Shown: positions 35,829-45,691 of the stretch, piece by piece
Layout of the letters: each line of letters opens with the position of its first letter
How positions within the stretch are numbered: position 1 is the stretch's first letter
DNA from: Cognatishimia sp. WU-CL00825
GTDB lineage: Bacteria > Pseudomonadota > Alphaproteobacteria > Rhodobacterales > Rhodobacteraceae
NCBI RefSeq assembly: GCF_040364665.1
Contig: NZ_BAABWX010000001.1
Coordinates: 992,001 to 1,056,000, forward strand
DNA: 64,000 nucleotides
Direction: 5' to 3'
Translations under genes and position numbers: made by a program
The notes under the pieces: generated by a model
What the model was told of the DNA's origin: nothing
The model's input: only the letters and a program-made list of their open reading frames with translations
Databases searched by the model: none

Positions 35829-37196
35829 ATGGCAAAAGCAAAAACCTCGTTCTCATGTTCGGCCTGCGGGTCAGTTTTTAACAAATGGTCCGGCCGCTGC
35901 GACGGATGCGGCGATTGGAATACAATTTCCGAAGACGCCGGTATTTCAGCTGGACCGTCCAAGGCAACCTTGGGAAACAGCAAGGGCAAATCGGTACACC
36001 TGACGGATCTCAGCACCGAAGAGGCCCCGCCCCCGCGCACGCTTTCAGGACTGGCAGAACTTGATCGGGTTTTGGGCGGCGGATTGGTGCCGGCTTCGGC
36101 GATCTTGGTGGGTGGCGATCCGGGAATTGGCAAATCCACATTGTTGCTGCAAGCCGCAGCGCAATTTGCGCGATCTGGACTAAAGACCATCTATGTATCT
36201 GGCGAAGAAGCCTCTGCTCAAGTGCGTATGCGAGCCCAGAGACTTGGATTGACCGACGCACCAGTGCAATTGGCGGCTGAAACCAATCTACGCGATATCC
36301 TGACCACGCTTGAGCAGGAAAAACCGCAACTGGCCATCATCGATTCCATCCAGACCATGTGGTCTGACAATATAGGATCGGCACCGGGTTCCGTCAGTCA
36401 GGTGCGCGCCGCGGCCCACGAGTTGACATCCTTTGCCAAGCGCAAAAACATTTCGGTAGTCTTGGTTGGTCATGTCACCAAAGACGGGCAAATAGCCGGC
36501 CCGCGCGTTGTAGAGCATATGGTTGACACCGTGCTTTATTTCGAGGGCGAGCGGGGCCATCAGTTTCGCGTCTTGCGCGCGGTCAAAAACCGATTTGGCG
36601 CGGCTGATGAAATTGGTGTGTTTGAGATGACGGGCAAAGGCTTGGCCGAGGTTCTAAACCCCTCAGCATTGTTTTTGTCTGAACGCGGCGAACCTGCCCC
36701 AGGGTCTGTGGTCTTTGCTGGGATTGAAGGAACCCGCCCCGTGCTGGTCGAATTGCAAGCCCTAGTTGCCCCCAGTCCGCATGCCCAACCGCGCCGTGCA
36801 GTGGTGGGCTGGGATAGCAGCCGCCTTGCGATGATCCTAGCGGTGCTTGAGGCACGCTGCGGCATTCCGTTTACCGGACTTGATGTTTATTTGAACGTGG
36901 CGGGCGGAATGAAGATCAACGAACCAGCCGCTGACCTTGCCGTGGCAGCGGCTTTGCTCTCGGCGCGCGAAGATACAAGTATTCCGGCTGAAACTGTGGT
37001 TTTCGGCGAAATTTCTCTGTCAGGTGCGCTTCGACCCGTAAGCCAATCAGAAAACAGGTTGAAAGAAGCGCAAAAACTTGGTTTCACGTCCGCAATAGCC
37101 CCAAAAGGTGGCAAATCTCCAACAGTGCCAAATATGGCGTTGAATCAAATCGGAGATTTAACGCAATTTGTTGGCGATATATTCGGCGCGGGGTAA
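35829..37196 (+). CDS. radA: DNA repair protein RadA
   Basis: 455 residues. The N-terminal C4 zinc finger uses Cys10, Cys13, Cys24 and Cys27. The RecA-like core has Walker A GGDPGIGKSTLLLQ and the RadA-specific KNRFG motif in AVKNRFGAADEIG. The C-terminal Lon-like domain ends GDIFGAG. It promotes branch migration during recombination repair. It starts 17 bases after the PqiA-like gene, preceded by GGGGG. Confidence 0.97.
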   Translation: MAKAKTSFSCSACGSVFNKWSGRCDGCGDWNTISEDAGISAGPSKATLGNSKGKSVHLTDLSTEEAPPPRTLSGLAELDRVLGGGLVPASAILVGGDPGIGKSTLLLQAAAQFARSGLKTIYVSGEEASAQVRMRAQRLGLTDAPVQLAAETNLRDILTTLEQEKPQLAIIDSIQTMWSDNIGSAPGSVSQVRAAAHELTSFAKRKNISVVLVGHVTKDGQIAGPRVVEHMVDTVLYFEGERGHQFRVLRAVKNRFGAADEIGVFEMTGKGLAEVLNPSALFLSERGEPAPGSVVFAGIEGTRPVLVELQALVAPSPHAQPRRAVVGWDSSRLAMILAVLEARCGIPFTGLDVYLNVAGGMKINEPAADLAVAAALLSAREDTSIPAETVVFGEISLSGALRPVSQSENRLKEAQKLGFTSAIAPKGGKSPTVPNMALNQIGDLTQFVGDIFGAG

Positions 37197-37235
37197 GATT
37201 CGCTCCAAAACCGAGCAGAGGACAGGAAGAGAACC

Positions 37236-37790
37236 ATGGAAGGTTTCACCATTATCGACGGCGTTGTTGCAGGCGTCATTATTCTTTCGGCCCTCCTCGC
37301 TTATTCGCGCGGATTGGTTCGCGAATGTATGGCAATATTAGGCTGGGTCGCAGCGGCTGTCCTCGCCTTTTTATTTGCACCACAGGTCGAACCCTTAGTC
37401 AAAGAAGTGCCCTATATCGGGCAATACCTGTCAGACAGTTGTGAATTGGCGATCATTGCCGCGTTTGCGGCAGTCTTTGCGGCGGCGCTTGTCATTGTTT
37501 CGCTGTTTACACCATTGTTCTCTTCGATCGTGCAACGGTCAGCGCTTGGAGGTCTGGATCAGGGTCTAGGCTTTTTGTTCGGCGTATTGCGCGGTATTCT
37601 TTTGGTTGCGATTGCGTTTTTTGTGTATGAAACCGTGGTCACAAGCCAAGACATTGCTATGGTTGATGACAGCCGTTCAGCAACCGTATTTGCACGTGTC
37701 ACCGCCCATATCGAAGAGCGTGACCCACAGCAGGCCCTAGGTTGGATCACATCGCAATACGAAGATTTGGTTGGCCAGTGCAGCGAATGA
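37236..37790 (+). CDS. CvpA-family membrane protein
   Basis: 184 residues, four membrane segments (IIDGVVAGVIILSALLAYSR; AILGWVAAAVLAFLFAP; and two more), with GGLDQGLGFLFGVLRGILLV matching the CvpA signature. It usually precedes purF, as here, although a small unit and two terminators intervene. Implicated in envelope integrity and colicin V production in E. coli. Confidence 0.92.
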   Translation: MEGFTIIDGVVAGVIILSALLAYSRGLVRECMAILGWVAAAVLAFLFAPQVEPLVKEVPYIGQYLSDSCELAIIAAFAAVFAAALVIVSLFTPLFSSIVQRSALGGLDQGLGFLFGVLRGILLVAIAFFVYETVVTSQDIAMVDDSRSATVFARVTAHIEERDPQQALGWITSQYEDLVGQCSE

Positions 37791-37815
37791 GCACCCCAAA
37801 TAGTTAACTTAAATT

Positions 37816-37842
37816 GGCCCGGGAAATCCCGGGCTTTTTTGT
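37816..37842 (+). terminator. Rho-independent terminator after cvpA
   Basis: GGCCCGGGA and TCCCGGGC pair around AA and are followed by TTTTTTG. This ends the radA-cvpA transcript. Confidence 0.88.
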
Positions 37843-37928
37843 TTCCTGCAGGCAATTAGCTGAAATCCAGAAATACGTGTGTAACTTTCGTGACATATTC
37901 TTTGTTACCCACTAAGACGGGCTCAACT

Positions 37929-38108
37929 ATGCGAACAGGATTCGGAGCCCCCATTGTTGAGCCGCAGCCACCAATTGACCCGTTTTGGCACCTTGCCGAT
38001 GATTTGGTCCGGACTTGGCACAACTACGGGTATTTTTGCGCCCAAGCAAACAATGACCAATACGGGTGTCTGTTATCGCAAAAAGCTGTTTTTCTCACAG
38101 CAATCTAA
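37929..38108 (+). CDS. Possible small protein gene of 59 codons
   Basis: ATG at 37929 (MRTGFGAPIVEPQPPIDPFW) to TAA at 38106-38108. The frame ends one base before a strong terminator stem, which suggests a genuine small transcript between cvpA and purF. The protein would have two cysteines and an aromatic-rich end. No family is recognised and the ribosome site is weak. A small RNA using the same terminator is an equal possibility. Confidence 0.3.
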   Translation: MRTGFGAPIVEPQPPIDPFWHLADDLVRTWHNYGYFCAQANNDQYGCLLSQKAVFLTAI

Positions 38109-38141
38109 AAAAACACGCGCGCTTTTTGGCGCGTTTTTTTG
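38107..38141 (+). terminator. Rho-independent terminator before purF
   Basis: ACGCGC and GCGCGT pair around GCTTTTTG, preceded by an A run and followed by TTTTTTTG. It lies between the small frame and purF. Confidence 0.85.
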
Positions 38142-38349
38142 TGCCGTTTTTACTACGCGACACGTGCTGAACCAAGTAGGCTTTCCCAAGGCGACCAACG
38201 CCCAGGATTGTCAACTTTGGTGCAAGACGCTTCGCGCAACCTCTGAAAATATGCTAAAGATCAACTGTGTGTGGCGAATGCGCGCTGCAGTCGATCCAAG
38301 GCAGTGTAGCAACTGAACAGCAACATACCTGTGGAAATGGAGCCATTCT

Positions 38350-39864
38350 ATGTGCGGGATTTTAGGCATCGCGAACCGAACCTCTGATGTCTTTGCGGAA
38401 ATTTACGACGGTTTGTTGATGCTTCAGCATCGCGGACAAGATGCCTCTGGTATCGTGACCTTTACCGGTGAGTATTTTCGAGAACGCAAAGCAAATGGCC
38501 TGGTCAAAGACGTCTTTGGCAAGAACGAAGCCAAGGACCTAGCGGGCAAGGTTGGGATCGGCCATGTTCGCTATCCAACTGCGGGTTCGCTCAGTGCGGC
38601 CGAAGCCCAGCCGTTTTTTGTGAACGCTCCTTATGGCATCTACTTGGTGCACAACGGAAACATCACCAATACCGAAGCGCAGCGCGCTAAGGTGACCAGC
38701 AAATACAGCCGCCATTTGCGCACAACGTCTGATTCCGAAATCCTGCTGAATGTTTTGGCTGACAAAGTATCAGACAGCATCAAGGTGAACGGCACCACTG
38801 ATCCGATCCGCAACCTGTTTGCCGGCGTGAAAATGACGATGGAGCGTATCCAAGGCGCTTATTCCGTCATTACGATCATCGCCGGTGTTGGTCTGATGGC
38901 CTTTCGCGACCCTCATGGAATTCGTCCTCTTTCCGTCGCCAAACGCAGCACCGAAAACGACGGCGACGAATACGCCTTTGCCTCTGAGGACGTCGCCTTT
39001 GGAATCAACGGGTTTGAAAAACTGCGTGACGTACGCCCCGGCGAAGCCATCCTGATCGACCTAGAAGGCAATATGCACAGCTTTCAGGCCGCCGAAGGCA
39101 AACTAACCCCTTGCATTTTTGAGTATGTATATTTGGCACGGCCAGATTCCATGCTTGATGGCATCTCTGTTTACAAAAGCCAGCTGCGCATGGGCCAAAC
39201 TCTGGCCAGCCAAATCAAAGCAGCAAATCTTGAGATCGACAGCATCATCCCTGTTCCAGACTCTGCGCGTCCTGTGGCGCTTGAAGTGGCAAATGCGACG
39301 GGTATTCGGTATCGTGAAGGCTTGGTTAAGAACCGTTATGTCGGTCGAACTTTCATTATGCCGGGCCAAGAAGAACGGCAGAAATCGGTCCGTCGCAAAT
39401 TAAACGCGATACCTCTGGAGTTTGAAGGCAAGAATGTCTTGCTGATTGACGATTCTATTGTGCGTGGCAACACCATCAAAAAGATTGTTCAGATGTGTCG
39501 CGATGCCGGGGCCAACAAGGTCTATGTGGCCAGTGCGTCACCACCTGTCAAATACCCGAATGTGTATGGCATCGATATGCCCACGAAACATGAGCTGATT
39601 GCACACGATCGGTCGATCGAAGAAATTCGCACAGAACTGGGCGCAGACGCCCTGTTTTATCAGCACTTGGACGATTTGATTTGGGCCGCTCAGGAAGGCA
39701 ATAAGGACATTGAGCAATTTGATTGTTCCTGTTTTGATGGCAACTATCTTACAGGCAGCGTAAGCCCTGATTATTTGGCAACCTTGGAATCCAGCAACCG
39801 GGTCTCGCAAAAGATTAAAGAATATCCTGATGCCAAAACCCAGCGGGTTGCTGCTTCAGGATAA
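38350..39864 (+). CDS. purF: Amidophosphoribosyltransferase
   Basis: 504 residues. First committed step of purine synthesis: glutamine + PRPP to phosphoribosylamine. The Ntn nucleophile is Cys2 (MCGILGIA), used with no propeptide visible. PRPP binding: VLLIDDSIVRGNTIKKIV. FDCSCFDGNYLTG near the C-terminus is a species-group feature. GGAG precedes the ATG. The next gene starts five bases after the stop. Confidence 0.97.
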   Translation: MCGILGIANRTSDVFAEIYDGLLMLQHRGQDASGIVTFTGEYFRERKANGLVKDVFGKNEAKDLAGKVGIGHVRYPTAGSLSAAEAQPFFVNAPYGIYLVHNGNITNTEAQRAKVTSKYSRHLRTTSDSEILLNVLADKVSDSIKVNGTTDPIRNLFAGVKMTMERIQGAYSVITIIAGVGLMAFRDPHGIRPLSVAKRSTENDGDEYAFASEDVAFGINGFEKLRDVRPGEAILIDLEGNMHSFQAAEGKLTPCIFEYVYLARPDSMLDGISVYKSQLRMGQTLASQIKAANLEIDSIIPVPDSARPVALEVANATGIRYREGLVKNRYVGRTFIMPGQEERQKSVRRKLNAIPLEFEGKNVLLIDDSIVRGNTIKKIVQMCRDAGANKVYVASASPPVKYPNVYGIDMPTKHELIAHDRSIEEIRTELGADALFYQHLDDLIWAAQEGNKDIEQFDCSCFDGNYLTGSVSPDYLATLESSNRVSQKIKEYPDAKTQRVAASG

Positions 39865-39869
39865 GAGAT

Positions 39870-40310
39870 ATGGCCGTCAAGAAATCTCCGGTTCGATTTA
39901 GGCCCCATCATTTTCTCTGCGCCCTGGGTTTTCAGGGCGCAGGCTATTCTCCGGCCTTTACCGCCAATATGAGCGAGATCGTTGATGGTCAGCTGCGTGG
40001 CCATGATGGCCATAAAACACGTATCACCGTAACTTTTGTGGCTGACAGCATCTGTACCCCCTGCCCCGAACGACGCGGATTGGGCTGTGTTAAGATTAAT
40101 ACAATCAAACAACTTGACGAGCGGCATGCCAAAGCTTTGAATCTGCAAAACGGCGTTAGTTTGACCTGGGGTGACGCACTAAAGCGCATTCAAAAAAAGG
40201 TGCCGCCAGGCAGTTTGAAAACCCTTTGCCAAAACTGCCAATGGCTCGAACTGGGTGCATGTGAAGCGGCGCTAACCCGGCTACATGCCCAAGCAACAAA
40301 CAAAGACTGA
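39870..40310 (+). CDS. DUF1284 cysteine-rich protein
   Basis: 146 residues. RFRPHHFLCALGFQGAGYSP is the DUF1284 signature. Cysteines are grouped as Cys17, Cys62/Cys65/Cys73 (CTPCPERRGLGC) and Cys120/Cys123/Cys131 (CQNCQWLELGAC), consistent with an iron-sulfur or zinc site. It is co-directional with purF with five bases between. The family is uncharacterised to my knowledge; a redox or metal role is inferred from the cysteines. Confidence 0.88.
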   Translation: MAVKKSPVRFRPHHFLCALGFQGAGYSPAFTANMSEIVDGQLRGHDGHKTRITVTFVADSICTPCPERRGLGCVKINTIKQLDERHAKALNLQNGVSLTWGDALKRIQKKVPPGSLKTLCQNCQWLELGACEAALTRLHAQATNKD

Positions 40311-40363
40311 CCTGCGCCAAAACATCCCCTTGAAATCCGCTCCTGAACGCGGCACACGACCTT

Positions 40364-41008
40364 ATGACTGAAAAAATTGCCTTGATAACCGGAGCTTCTC
40401 GCGGGCTTGGATTTGCCTTCGCAGAAGCGCTTGCACCCGCCTATCACGTTGTTGCCGTTGGGCGCACCGTTGGTGGGCTTGAAGACCTTGATGACCGTAT
40501 CAAAGCCAAGGGTGGTCAGGCCACTTTGGCCCCGATGGACATTACAAACGTTGATGCAATGGCACAGCTTTGTAGGTCGATTTTTGATCGGTGGGGTAAG
40601 ATCGATCTTTGGGTCCATGCCGCTGTGCATGGTGCGCCCCTGACGCCGGTTGGGCATTTGGATCAAAAGGATTGGTCCAAGTCTATAGCGGCAAATGTGA
40701 CTGCCGTTGGCCAGCTCATTCCGTTCTTGACGCCTTTGTTGGGCAAAGACGGGCACGCGGTGTTCTTTGATGATCCGCGTGGGGGCGAAAAGTTTTTTGG
40801 CGCTTACGGATCCACCAAGGCAGCGCAAGTTGCGCTTGCGCGCAGCTGGCAACTCGAGACAAAAACCACGGGTCCCAAAGTCTCTATTCTGAGCCCTTCT
40901 GCAATGCCCACCGGAACACGTGCGCGCTTTTTCCCTGGCGAAGACAGAGCACCTTTGGCCAAACCGCAGGACGAAGCCCGTCGCTTGATCAAAGACCTGT
41001 CTTTGTAA
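40364..41008 (+). CDS. Short-chain dehydrogenase/reductase (SDR)
   Basis: 214 residues. NAD(P)-binding GASRGLGFAFAEAL (10-23) and active-site YGSTKAAQVAL (YxxxK). The usual catalytic serine region is replaced by AVFFDDPRGGEKFFGAYG, with no serine before the tyrosine at the expected distance, so activity may differ. Substrate unknown. It lies between the DUF1284 gene and surE. Confidence 0.88.
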   Translation: MTEKIALITGASRGLGFAFAEALAPAYHVVAVGRTVGGLEDLDDRIKAKGGQATLAPMDITNVDAMAQLCRSIFDRWGKIDLWVHAAVHGAPLTPVGHLDQKDWSKSIAANVTAVGQLIPFLTPLLGKDGHAVFFDDPRGGEKFFGAYGSTKAAQVALARSWQLETKTTGPKVSILSPSAMPTGTRARFFPGEDRAPLAKPQDEARRLIKDLSL

Positions 41009-41130
41009 CCGCAAAGACCCTTGAAACTGCCGTGGTATTTCTGCGGCGTTTCGTTTGATTTATTGCCAAATGCTTGCCCCGACTTGGTCTCTCACCTAGA
41101 GAGAGTGAAACACTTTCAGGGATCAGGTAT

Positions 41131-41913
41131 ATGCGCATTCTTATCACCAATGATGACGGTATCAACGCGCCCGGGCTGGCAATTCTGGAAGCCATTGCCA
41201 AAACGGTTGCTGGCCCAGATGGCGAAGTTTGGACCGTTGCGCCAGCCTTTGAACAATCCGGCGTTGGCCATTGCATCAGCTATACCCATCCCACCATGAT
41301 TGCTAAAATGGGCGAAAGACGGTTCGCAGCCGAAGGCAGTCCGGCTGATTGCGTGCTTGCAGGACTTTATGATGTGATGGCGGATGCCAAACCAAATTTA
41401 GTACTGTCTGGTGTGAACCGCGGCAACAATTCTGCTGAAAATACGCTTTATTCCGGCACGATTGGGGCCGCGATGGAAGCCGCGCTGCAATCTATTCCGG
41501 CCTTGGCCCTTTCGCAATACTATGGTCCCGACAACGCTGGTCTAGAAAATCCTTTCGAGGCCGCAGCGGCATTTGGCGCTGATGTCGTTCAAAAAATCAT
41601 GGCCAGGCATCGTGACGACGGCGATGCATATAAACTGTTTTACAATGTGAACTTCCCACCTGTGCCCGCCGCTGCTGTTAAAGGTATTAAAGTGGTTGCT
41701 CAGGGGCGTCGTTCTAACACGAATTTTTCAGTTCAGGCGGACACCAGCCCGACTGGCAGAAGGTTTCTTTGGGTACGAGGCGGCGATCAACGCGCCGAGG
41801 CTGCAGAAAATACAGATGCAAATGTCAATTTGGATGGCTATATTTCGGTCACCCCAATGCGGGCGGATCTGACTGCGCATGATATGATCGCATCCTTGAA
41901 AGACCTGGAATGA
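41131..41913 (+). CDS. surE: 5'/3'-nucleotidase SurE
   Basis: 260 residues. Metal-dependent phosphatase acting on nucleoside monophosphates. [15 protein letters not shown] contains the DD metal ligands, with [20 protein letters not shown] as the second conserved block. The ATG at 41131 is preferred over the upstream frame to 41074. It overlaps pcm by four bases (ATGA), the classic surE-pcm-nlpD order. Confidence 0.97.
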   Translation: MRILITNDDGINAPGLAILEAIAKTVAGPDGEVWTVAPAFEQSGVGHCISYTHPTMIAKMGERRFAAEGSPADCVLAGLYDVMADAKPNLVLSGVNRGNNSAENTLYSGTIGAAMEAALQSIPALALSQYYGPDNAGLENPFEAAAAFGADVVQKIMARHRDDGDAYKLFYNVNFPPVPAAAVKGIKVVAQGRRSNTNFSVQADTSPTGRRFLWVRGGDQRAEAAENTDANVNLDGYISVTPMRADLTAHDMIASLKDLE

Positions 41914-42557
41914 TAGAGCCAATTGCCCAACGTAAAATGCAATTTATGTTCGCTCTGCGCAGCAAAGGGGTCACTGACGCACGCGTTTTGACCGCGATGG
42001 AACGCATTGATCGTGGCAGCTTTGTCAAAGGGCTGTTTGCAGAACGAGCCTACGAAGACACCCCCCTACCGATTGCTTGTGGTCAAACGATCAGCCAGCC
42101 CTCTGTTGTTGGCCTAATGACTCAGGCCTTAAATGTTGAACCCAGAGACAAAGTCTTAGAGGTTGGAACCGGCTCAGGCTATCAGGCTGCGATCCTCAGC
42201 CAGCTTGCACGCCGGGTCTATACAGTTGATCGCCATCGCCGTCTTGTACAGGGTGCCAAGAAAATATTTGAAGATCTGGATTTGGCAAATGTCACTGCCT
42301 TTACATCTGATGGCAGCCACGGCTTGCCAGATCAGGCCCCATTTGATCGCATCATAGTTACTGCGGCCGCTGAAGACGCGCCGGGTCCATTGCTTGCCCA
42401 ATTAAAGGTTGGCGGAATTATGGTTTTGCCTGTTGGCCAATCGGATACCGTGCAAAGCATGATACGCGTTGAACGGCATGCCGATGGATTTGAATATGAA
42501 GAGCTACGCCCGGTGCGATTTGTGCCACTGATCGAAGGTTTGGCGCGTGACAATTAG
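41910..42557 (+). CDS. pcm: Protein-L-isoaspartate O-methyltransferase
   Basis: 215 residues. Repairs isoaspartyl residues in aged proteins using SAM. Motifs: [20 protein letters not shown] before the fold, [16 protein letters not shown] for SAM binding, and [20 protein letters not shown]. Four-base overlap with surE; nlpD follows 126 bases downstream. Confidence 0.97.
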   Translation: MIEPIAQRKMQFMFALRSKGVTDARVLTAMERIDRGSFVKGLFAERAYEDTPLPIACGQTISQPSVVGLMTQALNVEPRDKVLEVGTGSGYQAAILSQLARRVYTVDRHRRLVQGAKKIFEDLDLANVTAFTSDGSHGLPDQAPFDRIIVTAAAEDAPGPLLAQLKVGGIMVLPVGQSDTVQSMIRVERHADGFEYEELRPVRFVPLIEGLARDN

Positions 42558-42683
42558 GCGTTTTCTCGCCTATATGACCAGGTATTTGGTGAAGGGTCAG
42601 CGCAATTGCCCGTTGTCCCTTAGCATGTAACCCGTAAAAGAAGCCTCAAGCATAACAAACCGGGGCTCCACGAGGATATCGAG

Positions 42684-43889
42684 ATGACAGTTTCCCTGCG
42701 ACCGCTAAGGACCATTGCCATGGTCGCCTCTGCCACAGCGCTTTTGGCGGCCTGTGAAGGCCCGTTTGATCTGGATCTGCGCGGCGGACTTGGTCAGCAA
42801 TTAGACACTACAGCGGCTGCGACAACGCCGACCGCAGCGAGACCTACGCCAGATAACCGTGGCATCATTTCTTATCCGAATTATCAGGTGGCCGTAGCGC
42901 GCCGCGGTGACACTGTCGCTGATGTAGCAAATCGCATTGGCCTAGATGCAGAAGAAGTGGCCTCTTATAACGCAGTCAAACCTGACGACGCATTGCGTAA
43001 TGGGGAAATTGTTGCGCTGCCGCATCGGGTCACAGAACCTTCAGCTGCCACGGGTGGCTCTGGCCAAATCATTTCACCATCTGATGTTGATATTTCTTCG
43101 CTGGCCGGCCGCGCCATCAACAGCGCAACGCCAACGGTTGAAACAGAAACGCTGGAAGACGCGCCCCAGCAAGACAACGACGATGCGCAGGTCGGGTTTG
43201 AACCTATTCGCCATACCGTAGAGCGGGGAGAAACTGCCTTTACTATCTCGCGGCTCTATAATGTGTCGGTGCGTTCGCTGGCGGAATGGAACGGCTTGGG
43301 CCAAAGTTTCACGATCCGTGAAAACCAGATCTTATTGATCCCGCCCCAGCAACCCTCCGCGCCGTCAACTAGCCCAAGACCGGTCGCACGCAGTGCAAAA
43401 GCAACACCTGCCCCTGGTCAAGGCTCTCCTACCCCCACACCGCCAAGTGCAGCAAAGCCCCTGCCAAAACCTGAGTCTGCAAAACCTGTAGAGAAACCAA
43501 AGTCTCCCGATCTTGGTAAGACACAGACCAAACCCGTTGCAAAAACGGCCATGACCTACCCCGTGGACGGCAAGATCGTGCGTGCCTATTCAAAGGGTAA
43601 AAACAACGGTATCGACATTTCAGCTTCTGCTGGAAGCACCGTAAAGGCAGCTACCGACGGCACAGTTGCAGCGATCACAACAGATGCGGATGATGTGAAA
43701 ATCGTAGTTATTCGGCATGCCAACAATATCATGACCGTCTATTATAACGTTGAAAATATTAACGTTTCCAAAGGAAGCAAGGTCACTCGCGGCCAAAAGA
43801 TTGCTGCGATTCCCCAAAAAGATAGCTATGTGCATTTTGAGGTGCGCAAAGGTTTTGATAGCGTCGACCCTACGCCCTATCTCAACTAG
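42684..43889 (+). CDS. nlpD: NlpD-like lipoprotein, LysM and M23 domains
   Basis: 401 residues. A lipobox LLAAC places the lipidated Cys24. Two LysM domains (about 70-115 and 175-220; e.g. HTVERGETAFTISRLYNVSV) bind peptidoglycan. A proline-rich linker (about 220-295) precedes the M23 domain, which lacks the first zinc histidine (NNGIDIS instead of HxGxD), as in NlpD and EnvC activators that switch on amidases rather than cutting peptidoglycan themselves. The surE-pcm-nlpD order supports the name. A terminator follows. Confidence 0.93.
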   Translation: MTVSLRPLRTIAMVASATALLAACEGPFDLDLRGGLGQQLDTTAAATTPTAARPTPDNRGIISYPNYQVAVARRGDTVADVANRIGLDAEEVASYNAVKPDDALRNGEIVALPHRVTEPSAATGGSGQIISPSDVDISSLAGRAINSATPTVETETLEDAPQQDNDDAQVGFEPIRHTVERGETAFTISRLYNVSVRSLAEWNGLGQSFTIRENQILLIPPQQPSAPSTSPRPVARSAKATPAPGQGSPTPTPPSAAKPLPKPESAKPVEKPKSPDLGKTQTKPVAKTAMTYPVDGKIVRAYSKGKNNGIDISASAGSTVKAATDGTVAAITTDADDVKIVVIRHANNIMTVYYNVENINVSKGSKVTRGQKIAAIPQKDSYVHFEVRKGFDSVDPTPYLN

Positions 43890-43896
43890 TTTCTGA

Positions 43897-43943
43897 CCCA
43901 AACGCGCGCGCAACGCCGCGCGTTTGGGAACTTTTCAGTTTTT
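43897..43943. terminator. Terminator between nlpD and the DUF815 gene
   Basis: CCCAAACGCGCG and CGCGCGTTTGGG pair perfectly over twelve bases. T-rich sequence follows on the plus strand. It lies between convergent genes and overlaps the last codons of the minus-strand gene only at its end. Confidence 0.82.
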
Positions 43944-44784
43944 ATGACAAGGTCGCACCTTGCCGCCCTGCAAGGTCGGTGAAGAATTGCCAAGCAACCC
44001 GACCAGACCGACCGCCGCGTGTGGCCTGCCATTCTATGGCCTCGGCGTGCAACGTGTCCGCGTCAACAGCCAACCCATAGGCTGTGCAATATCCATCAAT
44101 CATCGATAGATACTCGTCTTGGCTGCAGGGGTGAAACCCAAGCCACAAGCCAAAACGATCAGATAGGGAAACCTTCTCTTCGACGGCCTCTGAAGGGTTG
44201 ATCGCTGATGATCGTTCATTTTCAATCATGTCACGCGGCATCAGGTGGCGGCGATTGGATGTCGCATAAAATACCACATTATCCGGTCGCCCTTCGATTC
44301 CGCCATCCAAAACTGCCTTGAGGCTTTTGTAGTGTTGGTCATCATGCGAAAATGACAAATCATCGCAAAAGAGCAAAAACTGTTCTGAGCGATCGCGCAG
44401 CAAATTGAGCAAGCGCGAGACACTGGGCAGATCTTCGCGTTGCAGTTCTACGATCTTGAGCGCGTGCCCCTGCGCAAGTACCTCTGCGTGTACTGCTTTT
44501 ACAAGTGAGGATTTGCCCATGCCGCGGGCCCCCCACAGCAACGCATTGTTTGCGGGCAAACCGCGGGCAAACTGCAGTGTGTTTTGCAACAATGTATCGC
44601 GCGACCGATCAACACCGATCAAAAGATCTATGGCAACACGGCTTACATTGGCTACGGGAACCAAACGATCCGGCTCGACATGCCAAACAAAAGCTTCTGC
44701 ACTGTCAAAATTTGGTACGGGCTGCGGGGCCGGAGACATACGCTCTAGCGCCGCAGCAATACGCCTTAGGGACTTATTTCCCAT
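43942..44784 (-). CDS. DUF815 AAA-type ATPase
   Basis: 280 residues. Walker A LLWGARGMGKSSLVKA; Walker B-like FLLFCDDLSFS; sensor region VVFYATSNRRHLMPRDM; C-terminal lid to QGATLS. It is a family of uncharacterised ATPases (DUF815) common in alphaproteobacteria. The start is the ATG at 44782-44784 inside the end of tatC; a longer frame upstream lacks support. An operon with tatABC is likely, but no role in Tat export is known. Confidence 0.9.
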   Translation of the reverse strand: MGNKSLRRIAAALERMSPAPQPVPNFDSAEAFVWHVEPDRLVPVANVSRVAIDLLIGVDRSRDTLLQNTLQFARGLPANNALLWGARGMGKSSLVKAVHAEVLAQGHALKIVELQREDLPSVSRLLNLLRDRSEQFLLFCDDLSFSHDDQHYKSLKAVLDGGIEGRPDNVVFYATSNRRHLMPRDMIENERSSAINPSEAVEEKVSLSDRFGLWLGFHPCSQDEYLSMIDGYCTAYGLAVDADTLHAEAIEWQATRGGRSGRVAWQFFTDLAGRQGATLS

Positions 44785-45691
44785 GGTCTTGCATTTCCTC
44801 GTCAAAGGCTTCTTCGTCATCGTCGTAATAGCCTTCGGCCCGCAATTTGGCTTCACGCTTCACTTCAACCCGTCGCACAAGGAAAATGGAGATCTCATAA
44901 AGCCCATAAACAACCACAAACAGGATCAACTGGGTAATCACGTCAGGCGGGGTTACCAAAGCGGCCAATAGCAAGATGGCAACCACAGCATATTTGCGCA
45001 CATTGGCCAGGCCATCGCCGCTCACAAGACCTGCTTTGCCCATCAGGGTCAGCAAGACTGGCAATTGAAAGCACAGTCCAAACGCAACTATCATTTTCAA
45101 TGTGATATCAAGCGTTTCATTAACTTTGCCGTTAAAGACAATGTCGATGCCGCTATCGCGAACTGCAGTGGCTGGCAGCGCAACCCCGGGTTCGGCCAGA
45201 TCACCATCGCCAACAAGCGCTGCCAAATAGGATGGCAGGTCCGCAAACCCAAGGAAAAACGCCATTGCCAATGGAACAACAACCAAATGCGCAAAGGTCG
45301 CGCCAATCAAAAACAACACTGGGGACCAGATCATAAATGGTAAGAATGCGTTCTTTTCGTTCTTGTAGAGGCCCGGCGCCACAAATCGCCAAAGCTGATA
45401 TCCAATCACCGGGAATGACAGGGCCAAACCACCGACCATAGAAATCCGAATAAGCGTGAAAAAATATTCCTGCGGCGCGGTATATTGCATCACAGGATTG
45501 GGATTACCCAATTCGCGCATCGTGTTTTCAATTGGTATCAATAGAAAATCAAGGATTTGTCCGCCAAAGGCAAAACAGGCAATCATGCCGATCAAAAAGG
45601 CGATTACAGCGCGAATCAAGCGCGTACGCAATTCGGCAAGATGCTCTATCAGCGGCGCAGCGCTCTCTTCGATCTCTTCAGTATGACTCAT
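44774..45691 (-). CDS. tatC: Sec-independent protein translocase TatC
   Basis: 305 residues with six membrane segments. It recognises the twin-arginine signal peptide with TatB. Visible: PLIEHLAELRTRLIRA (the cytoplasmic N-terminus with the conserved HLxELR), YTAPQEYFFTLIRIS, VIGYQLWRFVAPGLYKNEK, and TPPDVITQLILFVVVYGLYE. The charged C-terminal tail (DDDEEAFDEEMQD) is longer than usual. Overlaps tatB by four bases. Confidence 0.97.
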   Translation of the reverse strand: MSHTEEIEESAAPLIEHLAELRTRLIRAVIAFLIGMIACFAFGGQILDFLLIPIENTMRELGNPNPVMQYTAPQEYFFTLIRISMVGGLALSFPVIGYQLWRFVAPGLYKNEKNAFLPFMIWSPVLFLIGATFAHLVVVPLAMAFFLGFADLPSYLAALVGDGDLAEPGVALPATAVRDSGIDIVFNGKVNETLDITLKMIVAFGLCFQLPVLLTLMGKAGLVSGDGLANVRKYAVVAILLLAALVTPPDVITQLILFVVVYGLYEISIFLVRRVEVKREAKLRAEGYYDDDEEAFDEEMQDHGK

